This document shows positions 15,888-25,137 of a stretch of DNA of 38,285 bases, in pieces. Below the pieces are notes generated by a model that was given only the letters and a program-made list of their open reading frames with translations, ran no database searches and was not told the origin of the DNA. The translations under genes and the position numbers were made by a program. Origin of the DNA: Candidatus Uhrbacteria bacterium GW2011_GWF2_39_13 (GTDB lineage: Bacteria; Patescibacteriota; Patescibacteriia; UBA9934; GWF2-40-263); the NCBI GenBank assembly GCA_000993535.1, contig LBWG01000017.1, forward strand, positions 1 to 38,285, in the 5' to 3' direction. Within the stretch, counting starts at the first letter, position 1, and every line of letters begins with the position of its first letter.

Positions 15888-16929
15888 AAAAATAATTGCC
15901 GGAATGAAAGTGTTCATACGCCGCTTCACGGGAAAACAGGCGCCGCTTGAAATAAACATTCATATAACTGACAAATGCAATCTGAAGTGCACCTACTGCT
16001 ATTCCAATTTTTATAAAAGACACAATGATGATATTTCACTGCATGACATAAAAAGGATTGTCGACAGTTTTTATGAAATGGGTGTAATTGAGGTTTCCCT
16101 GATAGGAGGAGAACCCTTTCTTCACCCCCAGTTTCCGGAAATAGTGGATTATGTCAAATCAAAAGGATTATTCTGTTCTGCTGTTACAAACGGTTACTTT
16201 GTCAGCAAACTCATTGATACAGCAAAGAAACTTGATATGATTTGCGTCAGCATTGACGGACTGAATGAAGTAAATGACCTTACCAGGGGCAACGGCAGTT
16301 TCAACAAAGCTATTGAAGCACTGGAAATCATGCAGAAAAATAATATAAACAGAAGCATCAGGGCCACGTTGCAGAAACATAATCTTCAGTACATTGAAGA
16401 TATGATGGATCTCGCAGTGAAATACGGCGCCATTCTTAATTTCGGACTGCTTTTTCCGCAAAGTTCAGAGAGCGGCGAAGTAAAAGTCGTGAGTAATGAA
16501 ACTCCTCCTGACGAGCTTTATAAAAACGCGTTGTCCCGGATAATAGAGTTGAAAAAGCGTTACCCGTCCAGATTTTTCAATTCAATTACGAATTTCACCA
16601 ATGCCCTCAATTGGCCGGTCAGCTATACGAAGTTTTTTCTCTTTGAAGATGAGTTGAAAAATATAACTAATTTCAAAGCTGTTCCATGTTACGGCGGCAG
16701 GACTTTTGCCACGATAGATACCGACGGCAGGATATATCCCTGTACTAATCTCATAGGTTATTATGACGCCCCTAATGTTCTGGAAATGGATGTAAAGGAA
16801 GCGTGGAATAAGATAAAAGACCACAAATGCAGCGCATGCTTCTATCTCTCCAGCGTAGAGAAAAATCTTGTTTCAAATTTCAATATTGATGCCATGCTGA
16901 ACCTTCTGAAAGTAAAAAGAATAAAATGA
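15871..16929 (+). CDS. Radical SAM/SPASM-like protein, rSAM 7
   Basis: The 352-aa protein has C36-NLK-C40-TY-C43, IGGEPFLHPQ, CVSIDGLNEVNDLTRG, and C-terminal VPCYGGR, YPCTNL and CSACF. The order of elements matches rSAM 5, so the two are probable paralogues acting on related substrates. It starts inside the 3' end of rSAM 6 (17-bp overlap) with a ribosome site AGGAAAG and overlaps the next membrane gene by 4 bp. A single operon is indicated. The reaction cannot be predicted. Confidence 0.85.
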   Translation: MSNLSKKIIAGMKVFIRRFTGKQAPLEINIHITDKCNLKCTYCYSNFYKRHNDDISLHDIKRIVDSFYEMGVIEVSLIGGEPFLHPQFPEIVDYVKSKGLFCSAVTNGYFVSKLIDTAKKLDMICVSIDGLNEVNDLTRGNGSFNKAIEALEIMQKNNINRSIRATLQKHNLQYIEDMMDLAVKYGAILNFGLLFPQSSESGEVKVVSNETPPDELYKNALSRIIELKKRYPSRFFNSITNFTNALNWPVSYTKFFLFEDELKNITNFKAVPCYGGRTFATIDTDGRIYPCTNLIGYYDAPNVLEMDVKEAWNKIKDHKCSACFYLSSVEKNLVSNFNIDAMLNLLKVKRIK

Positions 16930-18585
16930 ACGTTATGCCTAAAACAATATCTATAATTTCAGTCATCATTTCTCTGACCCTTTTGTCCTTTTTGTTTGAT
17001 GGCGCTTTCACGTATATGTCAGGAGATGATGCTTATGCCATCACGGCAATAGAAAAAAAATATGATTCATCTCTGTATCATGATGATTTGCAAGTAGCAT
17101 CAATGGTAAAATCATATTTTACGGCTTATTACGAATGCCTGTATTTTTGGGGAAACCGGATCGGCATAAAATCGGCATGTATCATTTTTCAGCTTATCTC
17201 ACGCCTGCTCTTATATTCTTCATTACTTTTCCTTGGATATTCCCTTTTCAAATCCTTTAATATCGGATTACTCACAGCGTTTATGTTTATTACCCATAAA
17301 ACAGTGCTGGCCTGGGGCAATATTACCGCGACAACACTTCACCCTCAGTTTTTGGCGCTTCCTGTCCTGCTGTATGGTTTTGCTTTTCTTTTCCGGGGAA
17401 ACATGCTGACTTCCAGCATAATCATCGCGGCGTCCATTTACATACACGCCACAACCGCGATATGGGGCATGATAATTTTCCCGTTCTGCTGGCTTGCGCT
17501 GGAAGGCTACAAAAACATGAAAAAAAGCATAATATCCGCAAGCGCCGCAGTAATAATATTACTCCCCTTCGCGATGCTTTACTTCTCAATGTTTCCGGTT
17601 GGAAAAGGCATATATGATGTAAACCTTATTGAAGCCTTGGCCAGATGGCGGCTTGCCTATCATATTTTCCCCTCATACTGGCCAATATATCAGACATTGT
17701 TAAAAATCATTGACTTCTCCGGTTTTGCCGTATTTGGTTATATCGGTGTCCGGAATAACGCAAGGCTGCGCAATCTTCTAATCGCAATTATATCTGGCAC
17801 ATTGTTACTCTGGACAGCTGGATTTATCATGAGCGAAATACATTACACGCCTCTCATAAACAAACTTCAATTTATAAGAGCATCATTCATTGAATATATT
17901 TTATTATCAGTGTTTCTTGCAAACTACATATGGACAAAAATGTCTCAATCTTACTCTGAAAACAAATTTTCGAATTTGGCCCTGTATATATTTGCGTCAG
18001 TTTTTTTATGCCTGCCAGGAGTCGGGAAGATGCAATTCGCGGGCTTATTTCTTCTGACTGCAAACCTCTTTCTGAATCTCAAATATCTTGATAATCTTAT
18101 GAGTAGAATTTACAAGAACTTACTGTTCTGTTGTAAAAAGCTTGAAAAGCAACATGTTTCTAATCTTCTTTTCCTTGTCGTTCTTATTCTGATAACGATT
18201 ATTTTCTTTTCCGCAAACATAAAAACACTTGAACCCAAGCTGAAGGAGGCCGCTCTCTGGGCAAATTCCAATACAGCAAAACAAGATTTATTTATAACAC
18301 ATCCGACCCTTGCGGAAGGCTTCAGGTATTGGGCGAAGCGCCCGCAATTACCGGACTGGAAAGACGGCGGGATTGCAAACTATGATTATGCATACGGCGA
18401 AGCTTTATGGATTTACTCCGGGAATGGACGAAAGCCAGCTTGAAAAGGTGCGGGCGGAGGACATTATCCGCGCGGGAATTGCGGCAGAGGCCCGATATGC
18501 TTTGCTTCCTTTTTCAGAGGATTTTCTTGATAAGCGCATTGTCTTTAATAACGATAAATGGCTCATACTGGATTTAAAAAAGTAA
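16926..18585 (+). CDS. Polytopic membrane protein, GT-C glycosyltransferase-like; +1 frameshift near 18420
   Basis: The main frame (16926-18443) encodes about ten hydrophobic helices after an N-terminal one. A luminal-type loop has DDAYAITAIEKKY, an acidic motif after TM1 as in GT-C enzymes. The soluble tail reads FRYWAKRPQLPDWKDGG. Around 18415-18425 the frame ends (SGNGRKPA, stop), while another frame continues (GMDESQLEKVRAEDIIRAG, then ARYALLPFSEDFLDK) to 18585. Dropping one base in ccgggaa restores a continuous tail. The gene is therefore frameshifted in this sequence, or the base is an error. A role in lipid-linked sugar transfer at the outer membrane face is inferred from the context and topology only. 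Confidence 0.65.
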
Positions 18586-18602
18586 TAAATGGATTTTTCT
18601 AA

Positions 18603-20396
18603 ATGTTAGACACTCTGAATAAAATCTGGCAGATATTAAACATCAAAGAAAGATATTCTTTAATAGCGGTTTCCATTCTTATTTTTATCGGTTCAGCGCT
18701 GGAACTTGCCGGTATCGGTATGCTTCTTCCCTTTATAGCTCTGCTGAGCGATGTTGAAAATCTCACGAAAAAATGGTATCTGAAGCTCTTCAGTGATTTT
18801 TTCAAATGCGAGAGTCCTGAATCATTACTGACAATAATGGCTGTCATTCTAATCATATTTTTCATGGCAAAAAACTTTTTCCTCTTCACCCTGACATTTA
18901 TCCAGTCAAAATTCATCAATCATCTGTACAGAAGAATATCTGACACTCTTTTCAAAACTTATATGCACAGCTCTTACGCGTTTCATTTGCAGAAAAACAG
19001 CGCTCATCTTCTGAAAAACCTGCAGGCGGTATATTTTCTTTGCCGGGTGCTGATGAGTTCCGTGATGATACTTTTTTCCGAACTGCTTTTGATATCACTG
19101 ATAGCATGTTTCCTTGTTATTTTATATCCGTACTCTTCGACAGTCATCATATCGCTTATGATTGTATTCAGCTCTCTTTTCTATTATTTCATGAGAAAGA
19201 AAATTAAATACTGGGGAGAAGTCCAGCACGTACAGGAAAAATTTGCCATACAGCACGTAAAACAGGGCCTTGCCGGGATAAAAGAGGCCAAACTGATGGG
19301 ATGCGAAGACCATTTCTGCGATCTTTATGAAAATAATCTCTCAATGATGGCAAAATCTTTTTTTTACCAGGATGTTCTTAATCAGTCCCCGCGACTCTAT
19401 ATAGAAACACTGAGTGTGGTTTTATGTCTTTCTTTTATGATTTATTATTTTCAGACCGGCATGAAGCCGGGAGATGTTTTCATTGAATTTTCGCTTCTTG
19501 CCATAGTAGCCATAAGACTGATGCCCTCCATGAACAGGATAGTATCGGCGCTGGTGCTTATAAGATTTCAACTGCCCAGCTTGCATTTAGTCCATGCAGA
19601 CATATCATCCCTTCAGTTAAAACATGGTAGAGTTAGTGATGAAAAGAAAATTGCCTTCAATAATGTCATCGAACTTGAGAATGTCTCTTTCCGCTATGAA
19701 GGAACTGCGGACGACACACTGAAACACATATCGGTCTCGGTAAAGAAGAACAGTTCAGCGGCTTTTGTCGGCGCTACCGGCGCGGGAAAAACGACTATTG
19801 TTGATATCATCCTTGGACTTTTGAAGCCGCAAAGCGGAAAGGTTATTGTAGATGGATACGACATTCATGATTTTTTGTCATCATGGCAGAAGAGCATAGG
19901 ATATGTGCCGCAGGATATTTCTCTCGCCGATACATCAATAAAGGAAAATATCGCCTTCGGTATTCTCCCTGAAAATGTTGATAACAAAAGATTGGAAAGA
20001 GCAGTCAAGATATCCATGCTTGAAGATTTTATCAGGGAACTTCCGGAAGGACTTGACACTGTCATAGGAGAAGATGGGGTCAGGCTTTCAGGTGGACAGC
20101 GTCAGCGTATCGGCATAGCGAGGGCCCTTTATAACGATCCGGAAATAATTGTACTTGACGAAGGAACGGCATCTTTGGACAATCTCACTGAAGATGCTGT
20201 CATTAAAGCATTGGATCGTTTAAACCGAGAAAAGAAAACTATAATAATCGTCGCTCACAGGCTCTCAACAGTCAGGAGATGCGACAAAATCTACTTTGTT
20301 AAAAACGGACAAATAGCCGCAACTGGAACTTATGATGAATTGATTAAGTCTTCAGATGACTTTGCGCAGATGCTTACAGCGGGCCAGCTCAATTGA
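18603..20396 (+). CDS. ABC exporter, fused permease/ATPase (MsbA/PglK-like)
   Basis: The 597-aa half-transporter has an N-terminal transmembrane domain of about six helices (~1-320). Its nucleotide-binding domain has Walker A GATGAGKTT (390-398), Q-loop YVPQDI, signature LSGGQ (495-499), Walker B IIVLDEGTASLD and the H-loop VAHR. This is the exporter class that includes lipid and lipid-linked oligosaccharide flippases (MsbA, PglK). As the only transporter in the array it is the likely flippase for the assembled glycolipid. It would act as a homodimer in the inner membrane. ATG 17 bp after the frameshifted gene. Confidence 0.9.
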   Translation: MLDTLNKIWQILNIKERYSLIAVSILIFIGSALELAGIGMLLPFIALLSDVENLTKKWYLKLFSDFFKCESPESLLTIMAVILIIFFMAKNFFLFTLTFIQSKFINHLYRRISDTLFKTYMHSSYAFHLQKNSAHLLKNLQAVYFLCRVLMSSVMILFSELLLISLIACFLVILYPYSSTVIISLMIVFSSLFYYFMRKKIKYWGEVQHVQEKFAIQHVKQGLAGIKEAKLMGCEDHFCDLYENNLSMMAKSFFYQDVLNQSPRLYIETLSVVLCLSFMIYYFQTGMKPGDVFIEFSLLAIVAIRLMPSMNRIVSALVLIRFQLPSLHLVHADISSLQLKHGRVSDEKKIAFNNVIELENVSFRYEGTADDTLKHISVSVKKNSSAAFVGATGAGKTTIVDIILGLLKPQSGKVIVDGYDIHDFLSSWQKSIGYVPQDISLADTSIKENIAFGILPENVDNKRLERAVKISMLEDFIRELPEGLDTVIGEDGVRLSGGQRQRIGIARALYNDPEIIVLDEGTASLDNLTEDAVIKALDRLNREKKTIIIVAHRLSTVRRCDKIYFVKNGQIAATGTYDELIKSSDDFAQMLTAGQLN

Positions 20397-20434
20397 AAAC
20401 TAAAACCATAAAGCTAACACAGGGAGATATTATA

Positions 20435-21502
20435 ATGGGAAAGAAGCTCAGGATTGCCCTCACTGGTTGCGGTAGAATAGCCCAGAGACATTCCGAACTG
20501 CTGGGGAAGAGTTTAATTGCCGGGGCGGAACTTGTGGCTGTTTCTGATATAAACAGAGAAAAGGCTGAAGATTGCGGAAAAAAATATGCTGTTCCATACT
20601 ATGAGGACTTTAATGTTATGATGGAGAAGGAGAAACCGGATGTGGTTTCGGTATTGACACCCAGCGGACTTCATGCGGAACACGTAATAGCTCTTTCAAA
20701 GTATGGCAAACATATAATTGTAGAAAAGCCAATGGCGTTAACTCTTAACGACGCCGATAATATGATCAGAGCATGTGACTTAAACGGGTGCAGGCTTTTC
20801 GTTGTGAAACAGAACCGTTTCAATTTGCCGGTCGTAAAGCTCAGGGAGGCAATGGACAGTTCCCGTTTTGGAAAAATAGTACTCGGGACAGTTCGTGTAA
20901 GATGGTGTAGGCCTCAGAAATATTACGACGCTGACGCATGGCGCGGAACCTGGGCGCTGGATGGCGGAGTTTTATCCAATCAGGCAAGTCATCATATAGA
21001 TCTGCTTGAATGGATGCTCGGAGATGTTGAAAGCGTTTTTGCGAAAAGTACTACAGCACTAGTCAATATAGAAGCGGAAGACACCGCCGTGGTAGTATTG
21101 AAATTTGTTAGCGGCGCTTTGGGAATTATTGAGGCAACTACTGCCACCCGCCCTAAAGATCTTGAAGGCTCAATCAGCATACTCGGAGAAAAAGGAAGCG
21201 TCGTTATAGAAGGCTTCGCCGTCAATGAACTTAAGACTTGGAATTTCACGCAGATGCCTCCTGATGAAAATGATGTTATCAAAAAATATTCGGTAAACCC
21301 TCCCGACGTTTACGGCTTCGGTCACAAGGCATATTACGAACATGTTGTTGACTGTATAAACAATAATCGCCATCAGTTGGTTGACGGTCTTGAGGGCAGG
21401 AAAAGTCTCGAACTGATATCCGCGATATATGAATCAATCGAAACAGGAAAAGAGGTTTTTCTGAGATTCAAACCGAGTAAATGCAAGCTGGGACATAAAT
21501 AA
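20435..21502 (+). CDS. Gfo/Idh/MocA-family oxidoreductase (WbpB/WlbA-like)
   Basis: The protein is 355 aa from ATG 20435, chosen over the track's TTG (20393) because it follows an AGGGAGA ribosome site and gives the normal N-terminus. The NAD-binding motif is TGCGRIAQRH (10-19), and EKPMAL carries the family Lys (EKP 97-99). The second domain has WRGTWALDGGVLSNQASHHIDL, containing the conserved GG-x-x-x-x-x-H-x-x-D pattern. With the acyltransferase and aminotransferase next door it forms the trio that makes 3-amino/3-acetamido uronic sugars (WbpB, WbpD, WbpE), so oxidation of a UDP-sugar C3 hydroxyl is likely. No WbpA dehydrogenase is in the window. Confidence 0.87.
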   Translation: MGKKLRIALTGCGRIAQRHSELLGKSLIAGAELVAVSDINREKAEDCGKKYAVPYYEDFNVMMEKEKPDVVSVLTPSGLHAEHVIALSKYGKHIIVEKPMALTLNDADNMIRACDLNGCRLFVVKQNRFNLPVVKLREAMDSSRFGKIVLGTVRVRWCRPQKYYDADAWRGTWALDGGVLSNQASHHIDLLEWMLGDVESVFAKSTTALVNIEAEDTAVVVLKFVSGALGIIEATTATRPKDLEGSISILGEKGSVVIEGFAVNELKTWNFTQMPPDENDVIKKYSVNPPDVYGFGHKAYYEHVVDCINNNRHQLVDGLEGRKSLELISAIYESIETGKEVFLRFKPSKCKLGHK

Positions 21503-21520
21503 TAGAAAGGCTGAGTTTCA

Positions 21521-21982
21521 ATGACCCCCTCTATCAAAAATATCGATATTGTTGATGTTGAATTCGGTGAAAATGTAACTGTTGTAAAGCCTGTCAATCT
21601 CTACGGCTGCAGGATTGGCGACGGAACCTTTGTCGGCCCATTCGTCGAGATACAGAGAAATGCCGTTGTCGGCAAAAATTGCAAGATACAGTCCCATGCG
21701 TTCATTTGCGAACTTGTGGAAATAGGCGATAATTGTGTAGTTTCCCACGGCGTTATGTTTATCAACGATCTTTTCAAAACAGGCAAACCAGCTTTTCGTG
21801 ATAAAACATTATGGAAGGCCACAAAAATAGGTTCAAATGTTCTTTTCGGTTCAAACTCGACAATACTTCCAGTAACAATTGTCGATGGAGTAGTCATCGG
21901 AGCCGGTTCTGTTGTTACAAAAAACCTGCTGATTAAAGGAATCTATGCGGGAAACCCGGCGAAACTTTTAAGAAAACTTTAA
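21521..21982 (+). CDS. Left-handed beta-helix (hexapeptide) acyltransferase, WbpD/WlbB-like
   Basis: The 153-aa protein consists almost wholly of hexapeptide repeats (VKPVNLYGCRIGDGTFVGPFVEI, VGKNCKIQS, IGDNCVVSH, IGSNVLFGS, IVDGVVIGAGSVVTKNL) and ends with the usual GNPAKLLRKL. The His of CVVSHGV is in the position of the catalytic base in sugar N-acetyltransferases. It probably acetylates a 3-amino UDP-sugar made by its neighbours, using acetyl-CoA, as a trimer. It is slightly shorter than WbpD. A ribosome site (GAAAGG) precedes the ATG, and it sits between the oxidoreductase and the aminotransferase. Confidence 0.87.
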   Translation: MTPSIKNIDIVDVEFGENVTVVKPVNLYGCRIGDGTFVGPFVEIQRNAVVGKNCKIQSHAFICELVEIGDNCVVSHGVMFINDLFKTGKPAFRDKTLWKATKIGSNVLFGSNSTILPVTIVDGVVIGAGSVVTKNLLIKGIYAGNPAKLLRKL

Positions 21983-21996
21983 ATTCGGAGTGATTT

Positions 21997-23106
21997 ATGA
22001 ACGTCCCATTTGTTGATTTAAAATGTCAATACGCTAATATCAAAGACAAAATTGATTCTGCAATAAAAAACGTGGTAGAGGAAACTGCCTTTATCCGAGG
22101 AAAATACGTTGAGAACTTTGAAAAAAGTTATGCGTCTGAATATGGCGTAAAAAACTGTGTAAGTGTCGGCAATGGTACAGAAGGCATTTACATAGCACTG
22201 AAAATGCTGGGCATCGGCCCCGGCGATGAAGTCATAACTACCGCATGCAGTTGGATTGCCACTTCGGAAACCATCACACAGACTGGGGCAAAACCTGTTT
22301 TTGTTGACATAAACCCTGACTGTTATACAATAAATACATCTCTGATAAGAGGTAAAATCACTAAGAAAACTAAAGCAATTATTCCTGTGCATTTTTACGG
22401 ACAGCCTGCCGATATGGATAAAATAATGGCAATTGCTCAGGAATATGGGCTTTATGTTATTGAAGATTGCGCACAGGCGCACTTTGCGATGTTTAGAGGG
22501 AAAAAGGTCGGAACTATCGGTAATGTCGGGGTGTTCAGTTTTTATCCCAGCAAAAATCTCGGAGCATATGGCGATGCGGGCTGCATAATTACCGATAATG
22601 ATGAACTCGCTTATAAGATGCGCCTTTATGCAAACCATGGCTCCGTAAATAAGGTTGATCACTTGTTCGAAGGTATAAACAGCAGAATGGACGGACTTCA
22701 GGCTTCAGTGCTTTTGACAAAACTTCCTTATATTCATGAATGGAACAAAAGACGATATGAAAACGCGATGATTTATAATTCTCTTCTGAAGGATTTTGAA
22801 AAAATAAAAATTCCTGTCGTAAGAGATGAATGCCAGCACGTGTTTCATGTCTATGCGATAAGAGCGGAACAGAGAGACGAACTAAAGGAATTCCTTTCTT
22901 CAAATGGCATTCAAACGGTGCTTCACTATCCCAGAGCACTGCCGTTTCTTTCGGCATATAAGTATTTGAATCACGATAAAGATGATTTCCCTGTAGCTTA
23001 CAAACACCAGACGGCAATCTTGTCGCTTCCGATGTATCCGGAACTTGAAAGAGCACAGATTGAATATGTTGTGAAAAAAATAAAAGAGTTCTACAAGTCA
23101 AAATGA
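21997..23106 (+). CDS. DegT/DnrJ/EryC1 PLP-dependent sugar aminotransferase 1 (WbpE-like)
   Basis: The 369-aa protein carries VGNGTEGIYIALKMLGIGPGDEV, the PLP-ring Asp in VIEDCAQAHF, and the Schiff-base Lys in FSFYPSKNLGAYGDAG (K186). The C-terminus has QTVLHYPRALPF and LSLPMYPEL. It transfers an amino group from Glu to a keto-sugar nucleotide, most likely at C3 given the Gfo/Idh and acyltransferase neighbours. It is cytoplasmic and a homodimer in this family. It overlaps the next gene by 4 bp (ATGA). Confidence 0.9.
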   Translation: MNVPFVDLKCQYANIKDKIDSAIKNVVEETAFIRGKYVENFEKSYASEYGVKNCVSVGNGTEGIYIALKMLGIGPGDEVITTACSWIATSETITQTGAKPVFVDINPDCYTINTSLIRGKITKKTKAIIPVHFYGQPADMDKIMAIAQEYGLYVIEDCAQAHFAMFRGKKVGTIGNVGVFSFYPSKNLGAYGDAGCIITDNDELAYKMRLYANHGSVNKVDHLFEGINSRMDGLQASVLLTKLPYIHEWNKRRYENAMIYNSLLKDFEKIKIPVVRDECQHVFHVYAIRAEQRDELKEFLSSNGIQTVLHYPRALPFLSAYKYLNHDKDDFPVAYKHQTAILSLPMYPELERAQIEYVVKKIKEFYKSK

Positions 23107-24290
23107 GTTATACCCTGGCCAAGATAACAAGTTTCTATCCGGGATACCTTAGAAATTATTATGAACGCTTTCCCGGCATCACTGAAAAATCCTATTCGGA
23201 ACAGTTTGACCACTTGATGTCAGACTCTTTTGGCTGGGCAGATTATTTCGCGAAAAATCTCAGGTTACTGGGAGTAAATGCCCATGAAATTGTTTTCAAC
23301 ATTAAGCCTCTTCAGGAAACCTGGGGTAAAGAAAATAATGTTAAAAATAATGAGTTGAAGCATATACTGATTGAACAATTGAGAAGTATAAAACCGGATG
23401 TTCTTTTTATCGAAGACGCGTTCAAACTAAATGGCGACTGGGTAGAATATGTAAGAAAGGAAATTCCATCCGTAAAACAGGTTTTCGGATGGTGTGCCGT
23501 AAATTACTCAAAAAAGGACTTTGATAATTTCAAACCATTTGACTATATGCTGTCCTGCACTCCCGGTTTCAGGGATGAATTTATAAGGAACGGAAAGAAA
23601 TCATATCTTTTATATCATGCATTTGAGAAAAATATTCTCACTAAAATTGAACCTATGAATGAACACAGAGATAAAGACATAATTTTCATTGGCTCTATTA
23701 TATTACAGGAAGCTTTTCATCTTAAAAGGCTTGAAATTCTGAAAAAGCTCAATGACGCGGAAGTAAAGCTGGAAATTTACTCTGTTCTCAAGCGGCATGA
23801 TAAATATAAAAATTTTCTGAAGCAGATATATCAATTCCTGAGAAAGTTTTTTTCATTCCTTAAATCCCCAAATATGCAGGCCTTTCCGATGAATATAATT
23901 GACGATTACAATACATTATGCTCAATATGCAAAACGCCTGTTTACGGGATAGAAATGTTTAGGACCATGTCGAAAGCTAAAATATGTTTCAACAATCATA
24001 TAGACGCGGCGGGTGAATATGCGGGCAACATGAGACTCTTTGAAGCGACAGGAGTAGGCACATGCCTGCTTACTGATCATAAAAAAAACATTCCCGAAAT
24101 ATTTGAAGCCGACAAAGAAATTGTAACATATAAAAGTGTTGATGAGTGCATAGAGAAAACCTTATGGCTCCTCAGCCATGACAAGGCAAGAGAAGAAATT
24201 GCTTTATCCGGTCAGAAACGGGTACTGAAGGAACATACCTATTACCACAGAGCAGAACAGTTGAATGATATAATTGCGAAAAACTTTTAA
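23103..24290 (+). CDS. CgeB-like glycosyltransferase (GT4-type, GT-B fold)
   Basis: The 395-aa protein has an N-terminal half with LLGVNAHEIVFN and RSIKPDVLFIEDAF. The C-terminal half has the CgeB/Glyco_trans_1_2 signature: FNNHIDAAGEYAGNMRLFE, ATGVGTCLLTDHKKNIPEIF, then EIVTYKSVDECIEKTLWLL and HTYYHRAEQL. These proteins transfer sugars in spore-coat, flagellin and polysaccharide glycosylation. Donor and acceptor are unknown. It is coupled to the upstream aminotransferase and has a typical length. Confidence 0.8.
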   Translation: MSYTLAKITSFYPGYLRNYYERFPGITEKSYSEQFDHLMSDSFGWADYFAKNLRLLGVNAHEIVFNIKPLQETWGKENNVKNNELKHILIEQLRSIKPDVLFIEDAFKLNGDWVEYVRKEIPSVKQVFGWCAVNYSKKDFDNFKPFDYMLSCTPGFRDEFIRNGKKSYLLYHAFEKNILTKIEPMNEHRDKDIIFIGSIILQEAFHLKRLEILKKLNDAEVKLEIYSVLKRHDKYKNFLKQIYQFLRKFFSFLKSPNMQAFPMNIIDDYNTLCSICKTPVYGIEMFRTMSKAKICFNNHIDAAGEYAGNMRLFEATGVGTCLLTDHKKNIPEIFEADKEIVTYKSVDECIEKTLWLLSHDKAREEIALSGQKRVLKEHTYYHRAEQLNDIIAKNF

Positions 24291-24301
24291 GAGTCTTCAT
24301 T

Positions 24302-25135
24302 ATGAAAAAGCTCATCAAAAATATAATTAAAGACATTCTTCCCCCGTTCTTCTATAGAACCATTTTGGATTTCACCGCGCAATTAACTTTTTCAGGTTCA
24401 TATTCCAGTTGGCAGGAGGCACAAGCGTTATCCAAAGGATATAATGATTCTGCTATTATTGATAAGGTATTGACCGCTGCTTTGTCAGTAAAAAATGGAA
24501 AGGCCGCATACGAAAGAGATTCTGTGCTTTTCAATAAGATTGAATACTCATGGCCGCTTCTCACGGGACTTATGCTTGCGGCTTCTTACAGAAAAAAAGA
24601 TTTTTCAGTGCTGGACTTTGGAGGGGCTTTCGGCAGCAGTTACTTTCAAAACAAAAAATTCATTGATGCCATCGGCAATGTGAAATGGCATATCGTAGAG
24701 CAGACAGAATTTGTAAGGCGTGGAAAAGAAAATATGGAGAACGAATATCTTCTGTTTCATGAGAGCATTGTTTCAGCCCTCGCTTCTGCCGGGTGTTTTG
24801 ATGCTGCGCTCTTATCAAGTGTTCTTCAGTATCTTGAAACCCCCTATGAAACACTTGAGCAGATTATCTCAATGGACCTGCCATACATTATCATTGACAG
24901 AACACCTCTCTACAAAGGACTCAATGACCGACTTACAGTTCAAAAAGTTCATCCATCTATCTATGATGCCAGCTATCCGGCGTGGATATTATCAGAGAAC
25001 AAAATGCTGAAATGCATATCTGACCAATATAATATCATCAGCCAGTTTGTATCACTCGGTGGAAATATCAGGCTTGTGAAGCCTGACGGGATGGCGACTT
25101 ACACAGGTTTTATACTCAAGAGAAAGAAAAACTGA
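24302..25135 (+). CDS. TIGR04325-family methyltransferase
   Basis: The 277-aa protein matches the recognisable TIGR04325 layout: SSWQEAQALSKGYND, AAYERDSVLF, SAM-binding VLDFGGAFGSSYFQNK (102-117), WHIVEQTEFVRRGKE, DAALLSSVLQYLETPYETL, YIIIDRTPLYKGLNDRLTVQ and YDASYPAWILS. It is predicted to be a SAM-dependent methyltransferase of surface-polysaccharide clusters; the acceptor is unknown. ATG 11 bp after the CgeB-like gene. The following FkbM gene begins 2 bp after its stop. Confidence 0.85.
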   Translation: MKKLIKNIIKDILPPFFYRTILDFTAQLTFSGSYSSWQEAQALSKGYNDSAIIDKVLTAALSVKNGKAAYERDSVLFNKIEYSWPLLTGLMLAASYRKKDFSVLDFGGAFGSSYFQNKKFIDAIGNVKWHIVEQTEFVRRGKENMENEYLLFHESIVSALASAGCFDAALLSSVLQYLETPYETLEQIISMDLPYIIIDRTPLYKGLNDRLTVQKVHPSIYDASYPAWILSENKMLKCISDQYNIISQFVSLGGNIRLVKPDGMATYTGFILKRKKN

Positions 25136-25137
25136 TC

